Shown: positions 1 to 5,064 of the stretch, in pieces | Position numbering within the stretch: position 1 is the first letter of the stretch | Layout of the letters: each line of letters starts with the position of its first letter | Source of the DNA: Burkholderiaceae bacterium | Lineage (GTDB): Bacteria; Pseudomonadota; Gammaproteobacteria; Burkholderiales; Burkholderiaceae | Length of the DNA: 5,064 bases | Assembly (NCBI GenBank): GCA_023253905.1 | Contig: JALREG010000111.1 | Location: 1-5,064, forward strand | Reading direction: 5' to 3' | The notes under the pieces: model-generated | Seen by the model: the letters and a program-made list of their open reading frames with translations, nothing else | Told to the model about the DNA's origin: nothing | Databases searched by the model: none | Position numbers and translations under genes: made by a program

Positions 1-744
1 AGCACCTCGTTCGAGCTCGCCGCCAAGCGCCTGTCCGCCGACGTGCTCAGCATCAAGGGCACCGGCACGAGCATGGACAAGGGCGAGACCCTCAAGGACA
101 CCATCCTCACGCTCGAGGCCTACGAGCCGGACGTCTTCGTCATCCGCCACCCGCAGGTGGGCGCCTGCGCGGTGGCCGGGCGCTACACCGACGCCGCCGT
201 GGTGAACGCCGGGGACGGCACCGGCGAGCACCCCAGCCAGGCGCTGCTCGACCTCTACACCGTGCAACGCGAGATCGGGCCCGTCGAGGGCCTGCATGTG
301 GCCTTCGTGGGCGACGTGCTGCACTCGCGCGTGGCGCGCTCGGATATTCACGCGCTCACCACGCTGGGGGTGCCCGAGGTGCGCGTGATCGGCCCACAAA
401 CCCTCATTCCGGGCGGTCTCGAGCAGTTGGGTGTGCATGTGTTCCATGACATGCGCGAGGGACTGCGCGGGGTCGATGTGGTGATCATGCTGCGGCTACA
501 GAGCGAGCGCATGCGAGGCGCGCTGCTGCCGTCTGCGCAGGAGTATTTCAAGCACTACGGCCTCACCGAAGAAAAGCTCGCGCTCGCCAATACCGACTGC
601 ATTGTGATGCACCCTGGGCCGATGAATCGCGGGGTGGAAATTGACTCGGCGGTTGCTGATGGTCCGCAGGCCGTCATTCTCGATCAGGTGACCTTCGGTA
701 TCGCGGTGCGGATGGCGGTCATGAGCCTTCTCGCAAAGTCCTGA
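1..744 (+). CDS. pyrB: Aspartate carbamoyltransferase catalytic subunit, 5'-truncated by window edge
   Basis: This cytoplasmic enzyme condenses carbamoyl phosphate with L-aspartate to N-carbamoyl-aspartate, the first committed step of pyrimidine synthesis. The frame is open from base 1 and gives 247 residues; the family is usually about 310-340, so the N-terminal part is outside the window. The apparent GTG start at 43 is an internal valine. The window opens in the tail of the carbamoyl-phosphate loop ([11 protein letters not shown]). In visible numbering, the active-site equivalents seen are K27 in DKGET, R49 in IRHPQ, H77 and Q80 in GEHPSQ, R110 in HSRVARS, R165 and Q167 in MLRLQ, and the HPGPMNRG loop at 204-211. 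The enzyme therefore looks intact where visible. Its TGA overlaps the ATG of the following dihydroorotase-like gene, as in organisms where PyrB needs PyrC' for assembly. The signal controlling the operon would lie upstream of the window. Confidence 0.97.
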   Translation, partial: STSFELAAKRLSADVLSIKGTGTSMDKGETLKDTILTLEAYEPDVFVIRHPQVGACAVAGRYTDAAVVNAGDGTGEHPSQALLDLYTVQREIGPVEGLHVAFVGDVLHSRVARSDIHALTTLGVPEVRVIGPQTLIPGGLEQLGVHVFHDMREGLRGVDVVIMLRLQSERMRGALLPSAQEYFKHYGLTEEKLALANTDCIVMHPGPMNRGVEIDSAVADGPQAVILDQVTFGIAVRMAVMSLLAKS

Positions 745-2054
745 TGATGAACATGCCCCTGAGAATCTCAATCGTCAACGCGCGTGTGGTGGCGCCGGGC
801 GGTGGACCGGCGGGTAACAGCCCCAGCGATGTTCATGTTGCCGATGGCAGGCTGGTGGCGGTGGGTGCGGCGCCGTCTGGGTTTGTAGCTGACCGGGTCA
901 TCGACGGCAAGGGGTGTCTGCTTTTCCCCGGGGTGGTCGATCTGGCTGCGCGCCTGCGCGAGCCCGGCTTCGAATACAAGGCGACGCTTGAATCGGAGAT
1001 GCAGGCGGCGCTGGCCGGTGGGGTCACTGCGCTCGCCTGTCCGCCTGATACCGACCCGGTGCTCGATGAACCGGGCCTGGTCGAAATGCTCAAGTACCGG
1101 GCGCGCGGCATTGACGGTGCACGTCTCTATCCGGTGGGGGCCCTGACCGTGGGCCTGAAGGGCGAAACCATTACCGAAATGGCCGAGCTCGTTGAGGCGG
1201 GCTGCGTTGGTTTTTCGCACGCCCTGGCACCTATCTCCGACACCCAGATTCTGATGCGGGCGATGCAGTATGCGAGTACGTTCGGCTACAGCGTCTGGCT
1301 GCATCCGCAAGACCCGCAACTTGCACGCGGCGGCGTGGCGCATGCCGGGCCTTACGCCAGTCGGCTGGGCCTCTCCGGTGTACCGGTGATCGCAGAGACG
1401 GTGGCGCTCCACACAATCTTTGAACTGATGAGGGTCACCGGCTGCCGGGTCCATCTGTGCCGCCTGTCCTCGGCCGCCGGACTGGAGCTGGTGCGTCGCG
1501 CGCGGGCAGAGGGCTTGCCGGTCACGGCGGATGTGGCGATTCACCATGTGCATCTGATCGATGTGGACATCGGGTTTTTCGACAGCAACTGTCGGGTCGA
1601 CCCACCGTTCCGGTCACAGCGCGACCGCGATGCCATTCGCGCGGCGCTTGCCGACGGCACGATCGACGCGCTCTGCTCCGACCACACGCCGGTCGATGAT
1701 GACGCGAAGCAGCTGCCCTTTGGCGAGGCCGAACCCGGGGTCACTGGGCTTGAGCTGCTGTTGCCGCTCACGCTCAAGTGGGCGGCGGAGGCCCGGGTCC
1801 CGGTTGAGCAGGCATTGGTGAAGCTCACAACCGGACCAGCGGGCATCCTGGGCCAGCCTGGCGGCAGGCTGGCGGTGGGCGAGCCGGCCGACCTCTGTCT
1901 GTTCGACCCCGATGAGCACTGGGTGGTGTCGCGTGGCTCGCTCGTGAGTCAGGGCTCGCACACGCCGTTCCTGGGACGCGAGTTGCTTGGACGGGTGAGG
2001 GCTACGCTGGTGGCCGGGCGGGTGGTGTTCGAGCGCGCCAGGGGGCTTCTCTGA
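744..2054 (+). CDS. pyrC: Dihydroorotase-like protein, probably non-catalytic PyrC' partner of aspartate transcarbamoylase
   Basis: This 436-residue amidohydrolase-fold protein is clearly related to class I dihydroorotase, but its metal site is degraded. Active enzymes carry D-x-H-x-H-L-R-E-P-G after the PGxxD strand. Here residues 66-75 read DLAARLREPG, so A68 and R70 replace the two metal-binding histidines. GFSHA at 156-160 occupies the place where active enzymes have the bridging carboxylate (GFSDDG-like). R240 in HLCRLSS replaces another ligand histidine, while D313 in SDHTP survives. The frame is open and the rest of the fold is well kept, so this is not simple decay. From what is known of Pseudomonas PyrC', I infer a structural role in assembling the PyrB holoenzyme; a true pyrC should then lie elsewhere. 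ATG codons at 744, 747 and 753 are all possible starts. No clear Shine-Dalgarno is seen, so coupling to pyrB is likely. A working dihydroorotase is the less likely alternative. Confidence 0.92.
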   Translation: MMNMPLRISIVNARVVAPGGGPAGNSPSDVHVADGRLVAVGAAPSGFVADRVIDGKGCLLFPGVVDLAARLREPGFEYKATLESEMQAALAGGVTALACPPDTDPVLDEPGLVEMLKYRARGIDGARLYPVGALTVGLKGETITEMAELVEAGCVGFSHALAPISDTQILMRAMQYASTFGYSVWLHPQDPQLARGGVAHAGPYASRLGLSGVPVIAETVALHTIFELMRVTGCRVHLCRLSSAAGLELVRRARAEGLPVTADVAIHHVHLIDVDIGFFDSNCRVDPPFRSQRDRDAIRAALADGTIDALCSDHTPVDDDAKQLPFGEAEPGVTGLELLLPLTLKWAAEARVPVEQALVKLTTGPAGILGQPGGRLAVGEPADLCLFDPDEHWVVSRGSLVSQGSHTPFLGRELLGRVRATLVAGRVVFERARGLL

Positions 2055-2069
2055 CGCGAGGCAGGGGTG

Positions 2070-2075
2070 TATGAT
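2070..2075 (+). promoter_or_regulatory. Possible -10 element (TATGAT) for the toxin-antitoxin pair
   Basis: TATGAT matches the sigma-70 -10 consensus TATAAT at five of six positions and lies about 35 bases before the antitoxin start. No convincing -35 hexamer is found 16-18 bases upstream (TTCTCT at 2047-2052 is poor). If a promoter exists here it is weak, or it needs read-through from pyrBC'. Inverted repeats next to it would suit repression by the antitoxin. Confidence 0.35.
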
Positions 2076-2115
2076 GTGCCCGCATCATGATGACTTGATG
2101 CGGTAAGGTGATGCG
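2071..2115. repeat. Nested inverted and direct repeats, candidate antitoxin operator
   Basis: Several short symmetric units overlap just ahead of the antitoxin gene. ATGATG (2071-2076) pairs with CATCAT (2083-2088). CATCATGATG (2083-2092) is a perfect 10-base palindrome. CGCATCA (2081-2087) is an inverted repeat of TGATGCG (2096-2102), with eight bases between. TGATGCG occurs again directly at 2109-2115, across the start codon. Ribbon-helix-helix antitoxins typically bind such small dyads and repress their own operon. The operator role is inferred from position and symmetry. Confidence 0.5.
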
Positions 2116-2350
2116 AACCACGCTCGATCTCGATCCCGATGTTCTCGCCGCCGTGAAGGAGCTCGCGCATCAGCGCAGGAGCTCGGCCGGTGCCGTGGTG
2201 TCCGACCTGGTGCGGAAAGCGTTGGCGGGGCCGGTGTATGTGGCTAACGACAGCGCGCCGCAGGTTGGGGGCTTCCAGCCGTTTGCCTCGCGCGGAGCGG
2301 TGGTGAGCGACTCCGCGGTTAATGTGTTGCGCGACCAGGAGGGCGTCTGA
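2111..2350 (+). CDS. vapB: VapB-like ribbon-helix-helix antitoxin
   Basis: This 79-residue protein has two parts. Residues 1-40 begin MRTTLDLDPDVLAAVKELA, the usual start of small ribbon-helix-helix DNA-binding antitoxins: a short beta strand, a helix, a turn at about 22-26 and a second helix at about 27-38. The C-terminal part carries GFQPFASRGAVVS (54-66) followed by SAVNVLRDQEGV (68-79). That is the conserved tail expected to wrap the toxin in this family. It should neutralise the PIN toxin encoded directly downstream and, with it, repress the operon. The ATG at 2111 is preferred because relatives begin with MRTTL; a GTG at 2108 would add one residue. A TGA at 2096-2098 blocks any longer frame. 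Neither start has a well-spaced Shine-Dalgarno, since AAGG at 2105-2108 is too close. The stop overlaps the toxin start (TGATG). The exact VapB subfamily is uncertain. Confidence 0.88.
   Translation: MRTTLDLDPDVLAAVKELAHQRRSSAGAVVSDLVRKALAGPVYVANDSAPQVGGFQPFASRGAVVSDSAVNVLRDQEGV
2337..2342 (+). promoter_or_regulatory. Strong ribosome binding site of the toxin gene
   Basis: AGGAGG, a perfect Shine-Dalgarno core, lies inside the antitoxin's last codons, seven bases before the toxin ATG at 2350. It fixes the toxin start and suggests the toxin can be translated well, in contrast to the poor site in front of the antitoxin. Confidence 0.8.
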
Positions 2351-2799
2351 TGCGCGCGTTGCTCGATGTCAACGTGCTCATCGCCCTGCTCGATTCTGAC
2401 CACATCCACCACCAGCGCGCCACGCGCTGGATGTCACGCGCGCAATTTACCGGCTGGGCCTCCTGCCCGATCACGCAAAATGGCTGTGTTCGCATCATGT
2501 CGCAGCCCGCGTACCCAGGGGCATTGCCCTTCCGAAGCGTCGTTGACCGTCTGGGCCTCGCGACACGCCATTCAAGCCACCAGTTCTGGCCTGATAGCGT
2601 GGCGCTGGTGGGTCATCCAGACATTGCCTGGGAGTACCTCACGGGTCATCGACAGCTCACCGATGCCTATCTGCTTGCCCTGGCTGTCAGTCACGGTGGT
2701 CGCTTCGTCACCCTTGATTCACGTGTATCACTTCGGGCGGTACCGAAAGCCCGTCCGGAACAGTTGGTGGTGCTGGCGGCGCTGCCCGAGGTCGGGTAA
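2350..2799 (+). CDS. vapC: VapC-family PIN-domain ribonuclease toxin
   Basis: This 149-residue protein is a full-length single PIN domain. VapC toxins are Mg2+-dependent endoribonucleases that cut tRNA or rRNA and halt translation when the antitoxin is lost. Visible motifs are LLDVNVLIAL (4-13), with D6 as the first acidic residue and N8; WASCPITQNGCVRIMS (36-51); LTDAYLLALA (103-112), with D105; and FVTLDSR (119-125), with D123. The usual second acidic residue (Glu in T-E-x-G type motifs) is Q43 here. I recall TQNG also in close relatives, so this may be a subfamily trait and does not by itself show inactivity. The ATG overlaps the antitoxin stop and has an excellent ribosome site. The gene ends 15 bases from the convergent acyltransferase gene. 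The RNA target cannot be told from sequence. Confidence 0.9.
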   Translation: MRALLDVNVLIALLDSDHIHHQRATRWMSRAQFTGWASCPITQNGCVRIMSQPAYPGALPFRSVVDRLGLATRHSSHQFWPDSVALVGHPDIAWEYLTGHRQLTDAYLLALAVSHGGRFVTLDSRVSLRAVPKARPEQLVVLAALPEVG

Positions 2800-2814
2800 C
2801 GCGCGTGACTTCGC

Positions 2815-3636
2815 TTAATCGGTGCGCCCCCGCACCGCGCTTATCGCGGTGCGCAGGGTGTCGGGAACCGTGTCGTCCGTTGGAAGTGAAAGCCGCTCGG
2901 CAATCGCCGCACGCGCAGCGCGCGCCGCCTGCTGACGCGTGGCAGGTTCGCCCAGCACGGGTAGCGGGTGGAGCGCTGCGATGAATCCTGGGGAACCCAG
3001 CACGCGCTTCATCGATTCGCCGAAACTCATGTTTCCCGTGAAGTCGATGGCATCGCTGTACTGGCCCTGCAAGTCGGTGTAACGGATTCCCACCGGAATG
3101 ATGGGCGCCTGCGCGCGCAGGGCTGGTTCGAGCAGGTTGCCATGAAACTGGAGCAGACGCAGCCCATCACTGGTGGTGCCTTCCGGGAAAACTGCCACGC
3201 GCCGACCCGCCGACAGCATGCTCTGGATGCGTTCATTGAGCTGATGGACTGCGTGGCGCTTGCCCCGTTCAATGAAGAGCGTGCCCGCACCGATGACAAG
3301 CCGCCCCACCACTGGCCACGATGCGATCTCAATCTTCGCAACAAAGTGCGCCGAGGTGGTGGCCAGCATCAGAAAAATGTCGATCCAGCTGATGTGGTTC
3401 GCGACGATAAGCGCGGGACCCTGGAGCGAGGCGAGCGACTGCGCCCCCTGAGCGGGTTGCTCCACCAGCCTGATTCCGCAGGCGCGAAGCAGCCAGCGCG
3501 ACCAGCGCGCGATGATCCGGTCGCGCCGGGCATAGCTCACCCGCGGGAAGACCACCGCAATCGTAAGCAGTCCGCCCAGCAACAGCGCGATGGCAAGCGG
3601 CGCGCGACGCGCGATGCGAAAGGCGGAAGCGATCAA
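2815..3636 (-). CDS. plsC: 1-acyl-sn-glycerol-3-phosphate acyltransferase (PlsC-like)
   Basis: This 273-residue membrane-associated enzyme would transfer an acyl chain to lysophosphatidic acid to make phosphatidic acid for phospholipid synthesis. Residues 12-30 form one hydrophobic N-terminal membrane segment after a basic stretch (RIARR). The four acyltransferase blocks are present: NHISWID (80-86), the catalytic HX4D with H81 and D86; GTLFIERG (118-125); FPEGTTSDG (150-158), the glycerol-phosphate-binding block; and APIIPVGI (177-184). The start is TTG at 3636, supported by AAGGA eight bases upstream. No ATG or GTG lies in frame between it and the stop codon of the upstream gene. It follows apaH by 66 bases on the same strand and may be co-transcribed with it. 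Acylation of lyso-ornithine lipid (OlsA-like) is an alternative that sequence alone cannot exclude. Confidence 0.92.
   Translation of the reverse strand: MIASAFRIARRAPLAIALLLGGLLTIAVVFPRVSYARRDRIIARWSRWLLRACGIRLVEQPAQGAQSLASLQGPALIVANHISWIDIFLMLATTSAHFVAKIEIASWPVVGRLVIGAGTLFIERGKRHAVHQLNERIQSMLSAGRRVAVFPEGTTSDGLRLLQFHGNLLEPALRAQAPIIPVGIRYTDLQGQYSDAIDFTGNMSFGESMKRVLGSPGFIAALHPLPVLGEPATRQQAARAARAAIAERLSLPTDDTVPDTLRTAISAVRGRTD
2821..2853. repeat. Perfect hairpin at the convergent junction, inside the plsC 3' end
   Basis: CGCACCGCG (2831-2839) pairs perfectly with CGCGGTGCG (2845-2853) around the loop CTTAT. A competing shorter stem, GGTGCG (2821-2826) with CGCACC (2831-2836), uses loop CCCC. 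The pair lies about 20 bases past the toxin stop and within the last codons of the acyltransferase. No T-run follows on either strand, so it is not a textbook intrinsic terminator. It could still stabilise or end the converging transcripts. Confidence 0.5.
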
Positions 3637-3644
3637 GACTGCGT

Positions 3645-3649
3645 TCCTT
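3645..3649 (-). promoter_or_regulatory. Ribosome binding site supporting the TTG start of plsC
   Basis: On the minus strand AAGGA is followed by eight bases and then TTG. This is good spacing and is the main support for TTG initiation of the acyltransferase gene. Confidence 0.7.
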
Positions 3650-3702
3650 GCGGCAGGAGTGTCGCGAGGTGGTTGGCGTGTTGCGGGCGCGTGTGAAGGC
3701 GG

Positions 3703-4518
3703 TCAGACACCCTGGGCTCCGCAGTCTGGGCACTCCACCTGGATGACTTTGCGATCAGAGAGCCGGATGGCGCTGAGTTGACGGCCCCAGACACAGCCCG
3801 TGTCGATTGCAACCAGATCGGGGCGATTGATGAGGCCAAGCGCTGACCAATGGCCGAACACGATCGGCGTGTCCGCGGTTCTGCGCCCTGGCGCATCGAA
3901 CCAGGGCATGAACCCGGCGGGCGTGGCGCTGATGCCCTCCTTGGTGGCGAATTCCATCCGGCCGCTGGCGTCAACAAAGCGCATGCGCGTGAGCGCATTG
4001 ATGACGATCCGCAGCCGCTCGGGGCCGTGTAACGCGTCATCCCAGTGTGAGGGTTCATTGCCGTACATCTGGGGAAGAAACGCGAGCCAGTCCGGGCCGG
4101 AGAGCACCTGCTGAACTTCAGCCGCAACGGAAAGCGTTTGCGCGACCGACCACTGCGGCAGGACCCCTGCATGGACCATCAGCCAGCCGTGATCGAAGTG
4201 TGCGAGCGGGCGGGCGCGGATCCAGTCGAGCAATTGCGCGCGATCGGGCGCGGCAAGGATGTCATCGTAGGTGTCGGTCCGATGGGGTTTTCGCAGTCCC
4301 GCCGCAATCGACAGCAGGTGGAGATCGTGATTGCCGAGCACGGTGGTGATCCGCTCACCCTGAGCGATCACCCAGCGAAGCGTGTCAAGCGAGCGTGGCC
4401 CGCGATTGATCAGATCGCCGGTCAGCCAGAGCGGCGCTTCGGGCGGAAGCTGTTCGACCAGGGAAAGGAGCGGGTCGAGGCAGCCCTGCAGGTCGCCGAT
4501 GATCCAGGGGGCATGCAT
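3703..4518 (-). CDS. apaH: Symmetrical bis(5'-nucleosyl)-tetraphosphatase (Ap4A hydrolase)
   Basis: This 271-residue cytoplasmic enzyme splits Ap4A symmetrically into two ADP, and related NpnN nucleotides, controlling dinucleotide levels raised by stress and, in E. coli, Np4-type RNA caps. It is a calcineurin-type metallophosphoesterase with the motifs in order: GDLQGC (8-13), GDLINRGP (34-41), GNHD (62-65), MVHAGVLPQW in mid-protein, and the late GHWSALG and DTGCVWG blocks typical of ApaH. Length matches the family. The ATG at 4518 puts the first metal motif at residues 8-12, where ApaH usually has it. The Shine-Dalgarno is poor, and the gene begins only 15 bases after the sugar transferase stop, so coupling is plausible. 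The C-terminus ends in VECPDCGAQGV with C263 and C266, a tail that looks longer than I expect for the family. Confidence 0.96.
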   Translation of the reverse strand: MHAPWIIGDLQGCLDPLLSLVEQLPPEAPLWLTGDLINRGPRSLDTLRWVIAQGERITTVLGNHDLHLLSIAAGLRKPHRTDTYDDILAAPDRAQLLDWIRARPLAHFDHGWLMVHAGVLPQWSVAQTLSVAAEVQQVLSGPDWLAFLPQMYGNEPSHWDDALHGPERLRIVINALTRMRFVDASGRMEFATKEGISATPAGFMPWFDAPGRRTADTPIVFGHWSALGLINRPDLVAIDTGCVWGRQLSAIRLSDRKVIQVECPDCGAQGV

Positions 4519-4533
4519 GAGCGTGATGGTTGG

Positions 4534-5064
4534 TTAGCCGCGCATCCGGTCGCCGTGGCCGGATCCAGTGAGGGTCTTGACGATATAGCCCAGATAGGCG
4601 GCCACGCCAAGGCGCTCGAGCATCCGGGCATCGGTGTCGGCGAGCAATTCGGGTTCAGACATGTCGATGCCCTGAACCTGGGCGAGACCGGTGATACCTG
4701 GCCGGGCCTGGAACACCCCACGTGCTGCGCGGTCCTGAATCACTTCCTGCTGACTGAACAGGCATGGGCGGGGGCCCACCATGCTCATCTCGCCTTTAAG
4801 AACATTCCAGAGCTGCGGCAGTTCGTCGAGCTTGGTTCGACGCATCAACGCGCCCAGCGGCGTGACCGCGGCCGGGTCGATCAGGTGCGTGGCCATCGAC
4901 TCGGTGCCCTGCCGCATGGTGCGAAACTTGATCAGCGTGAAAGGCTGCTGGTGACGCCCCACGCGGACCTGAGTGAAGATCGGCGCACCGGTAGCAAAGT
5001 ATCCCAGCGCCAGAAGGATCAGCAAGACGGGTGCGAAGACGACCAGTCCGATGGCTGCAAGCAC
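4534..5064 (-). CDS. Bacterial sugar transferase (polyprenyl-phosphate sugar-1-phosphate transferase), N-terminus cut by window edge
   Basis: This membrane enzyme of the PglC/WbaP-type family moves a sugar-1-phosphate from a nucleotide sugar onto undecaprenyl phosphate, the first step in building O-antigen, capsule, exopolysaccharide or a glycan for protein glycosylation. The 176 visible residues start with a hydrophobic membrane-inserted segment (about 2-20), then PIFTQVRVGR (28-37) and FTLIKFRTM (42-50). The catalytic Asp-Glu dyad is D80-E81 in LDELPQLWNVLKGEMSMVGPRP, written in two parts: LDELPQLWNV (79-88) and LKGEMSMVGPRP (89-100). ARPGITGLAQV (120-130) follows. The first visible codon is GTG, but it is probably an internal valine, because relatives have about 10-15 more residues such as an RLFDL motif. 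No large N-terminal domain can be excluded. The sugar and glycan cannot be named. More glycan genes may lie beyond the right edge. Confidence 0.93.
   Translation of the reverse strand: MLAAIGLVVFAPVLLILLALGYFATGAPIFTQVRVGRHQQPFTLIKFRTMRQGTESMATHLIDPAAVTPLGALMRRTKLDELPQLWNVLKGEMSMVGPRPCLFSQQEVIQDRAARGVFQARPGITGLAQVQGIDMSEPELLADTDARMLERLGVAAYLGYIVKTLTGSGHGDRMRG

Noticed and set aside
43..45. GTG as a start of a short 233-residue aspartate carbamoyltransferase
   Set aside because: The frame is open to base 1 and the residues before it ([14 protein letters not shown]) are conserved family sequence, so the gene is simply cut by the window.
768..1553. Long minus-strand open frame (261 codons) opposite pyrC'
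   Set aside because: It lies wholly within a well-supported gene, and its translation is rich in Arg, His and Gln with no recognisable domain: a GC-rich shadow frame.
1853..1872. Eight-base inverted repeat CCAGCCTG/CAGGCTGG with loop GCGG inside pyrC'
   Set aside because: It is mid-coding, about 180 bases before the stop, with no T-run; it probably follows from GC-rich codons for Leu-Gly-Gln-Pro-Gly-Gly-Arg-Leu-Ala.
2051..2056. CTGACG as a -35 element for the toxin-antitoxin promoter
   Set aside because: It lies only 13 bases before TATGAT, too close for a sigma-70 promoter.
2366..2818. Second plus-strand frame of 150 codons overlapping the toxin
   Set aside because: The overlapping frame encodes a clear PIN domain with its own ribosome site; the alternative has no recognisable motif.
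3108..3121. 14-base perfect palindrome CCTGCGCGCGCAGG
   Set aside because: It lies inside plsC and encodes part of ALRAQAP; alternating GC in a GC-rich genome makes such palindromes common by chance.
2968..3696. Plus-strand open frame of 242 codons opposite plsC
   Set aside because: It overlaps a gene with all acyltransferase motifs; the translation is low-complexity, charged and without domains.

Overview
This 5,064-base window is GC-rich, densely coding proteobacterial chromosome. The pairing of pyrB with a degenerate dihydroorotase-like pyrC', an ApaH-type Ap4A hydrolase and a PlsC-type acyltransferase fits Betaproteobacteria best. A gammaproteobacterium of the Pseudomonas type is possible. 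The assignment rests on gene content and protein style; no search was run.

Layout. The left 2 kb is a plus-strand pyrimidine block: the 3' part of pyrB (1-744, cut by the window edge), then pyrC' (744-2054), joined by a TGATG stop/start overlap. PyrC' resembles dihydroorotase but has lost the metal-binding HxH motif and a later metal-ligand histidine. It is therefore read as the non-catalytic partner of a PyrB-PyrC' aspartate transcarbamoylase. A 56-base gap follows, holding nested inverted and direct repeats, a TATGAT -10-like hexamer and a possible 11-codon leader ORF. Next is a type II toxin-antitoxin pair, again with a TGATG overlap: a ribbon-helix-helix antitoxin (2111-2350) and a PIN-domain VapC-family toxin (2350-2799).

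The right 2.2 kb reads on the minus strand and converges on the toxin gene with 15 bases between stop codons. In transcription order it holds a sugar transferase cut by the window edge (5064-4534), apaH (4518-3703) and a PlsC-like acyltransferase with a TTG start (3636-2815).

How the genes fit together. PyrB and PyrC' would form the enzyme of the first committed step of pyrimidine synthesis. The toxin-antitoxin pair is a self-contained accessory module between the two blocks. The minus-strand genes are an envelope sugar-phosphate transferase, a dinucleoside tetraphosphate hydrolase and a phospholipid acyltransferase. They are probably partly co-transcribed, but are not obviously one pathway. 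No RNA genes, insertion sequences or CRISPR arrays were seen, and there is no gene-free stretch above 300 bases. Nothing here is clearly a new system; the points most worth checking are the metal-site-less PyrC' and the control region and placement of the toxin-antitoxin module.
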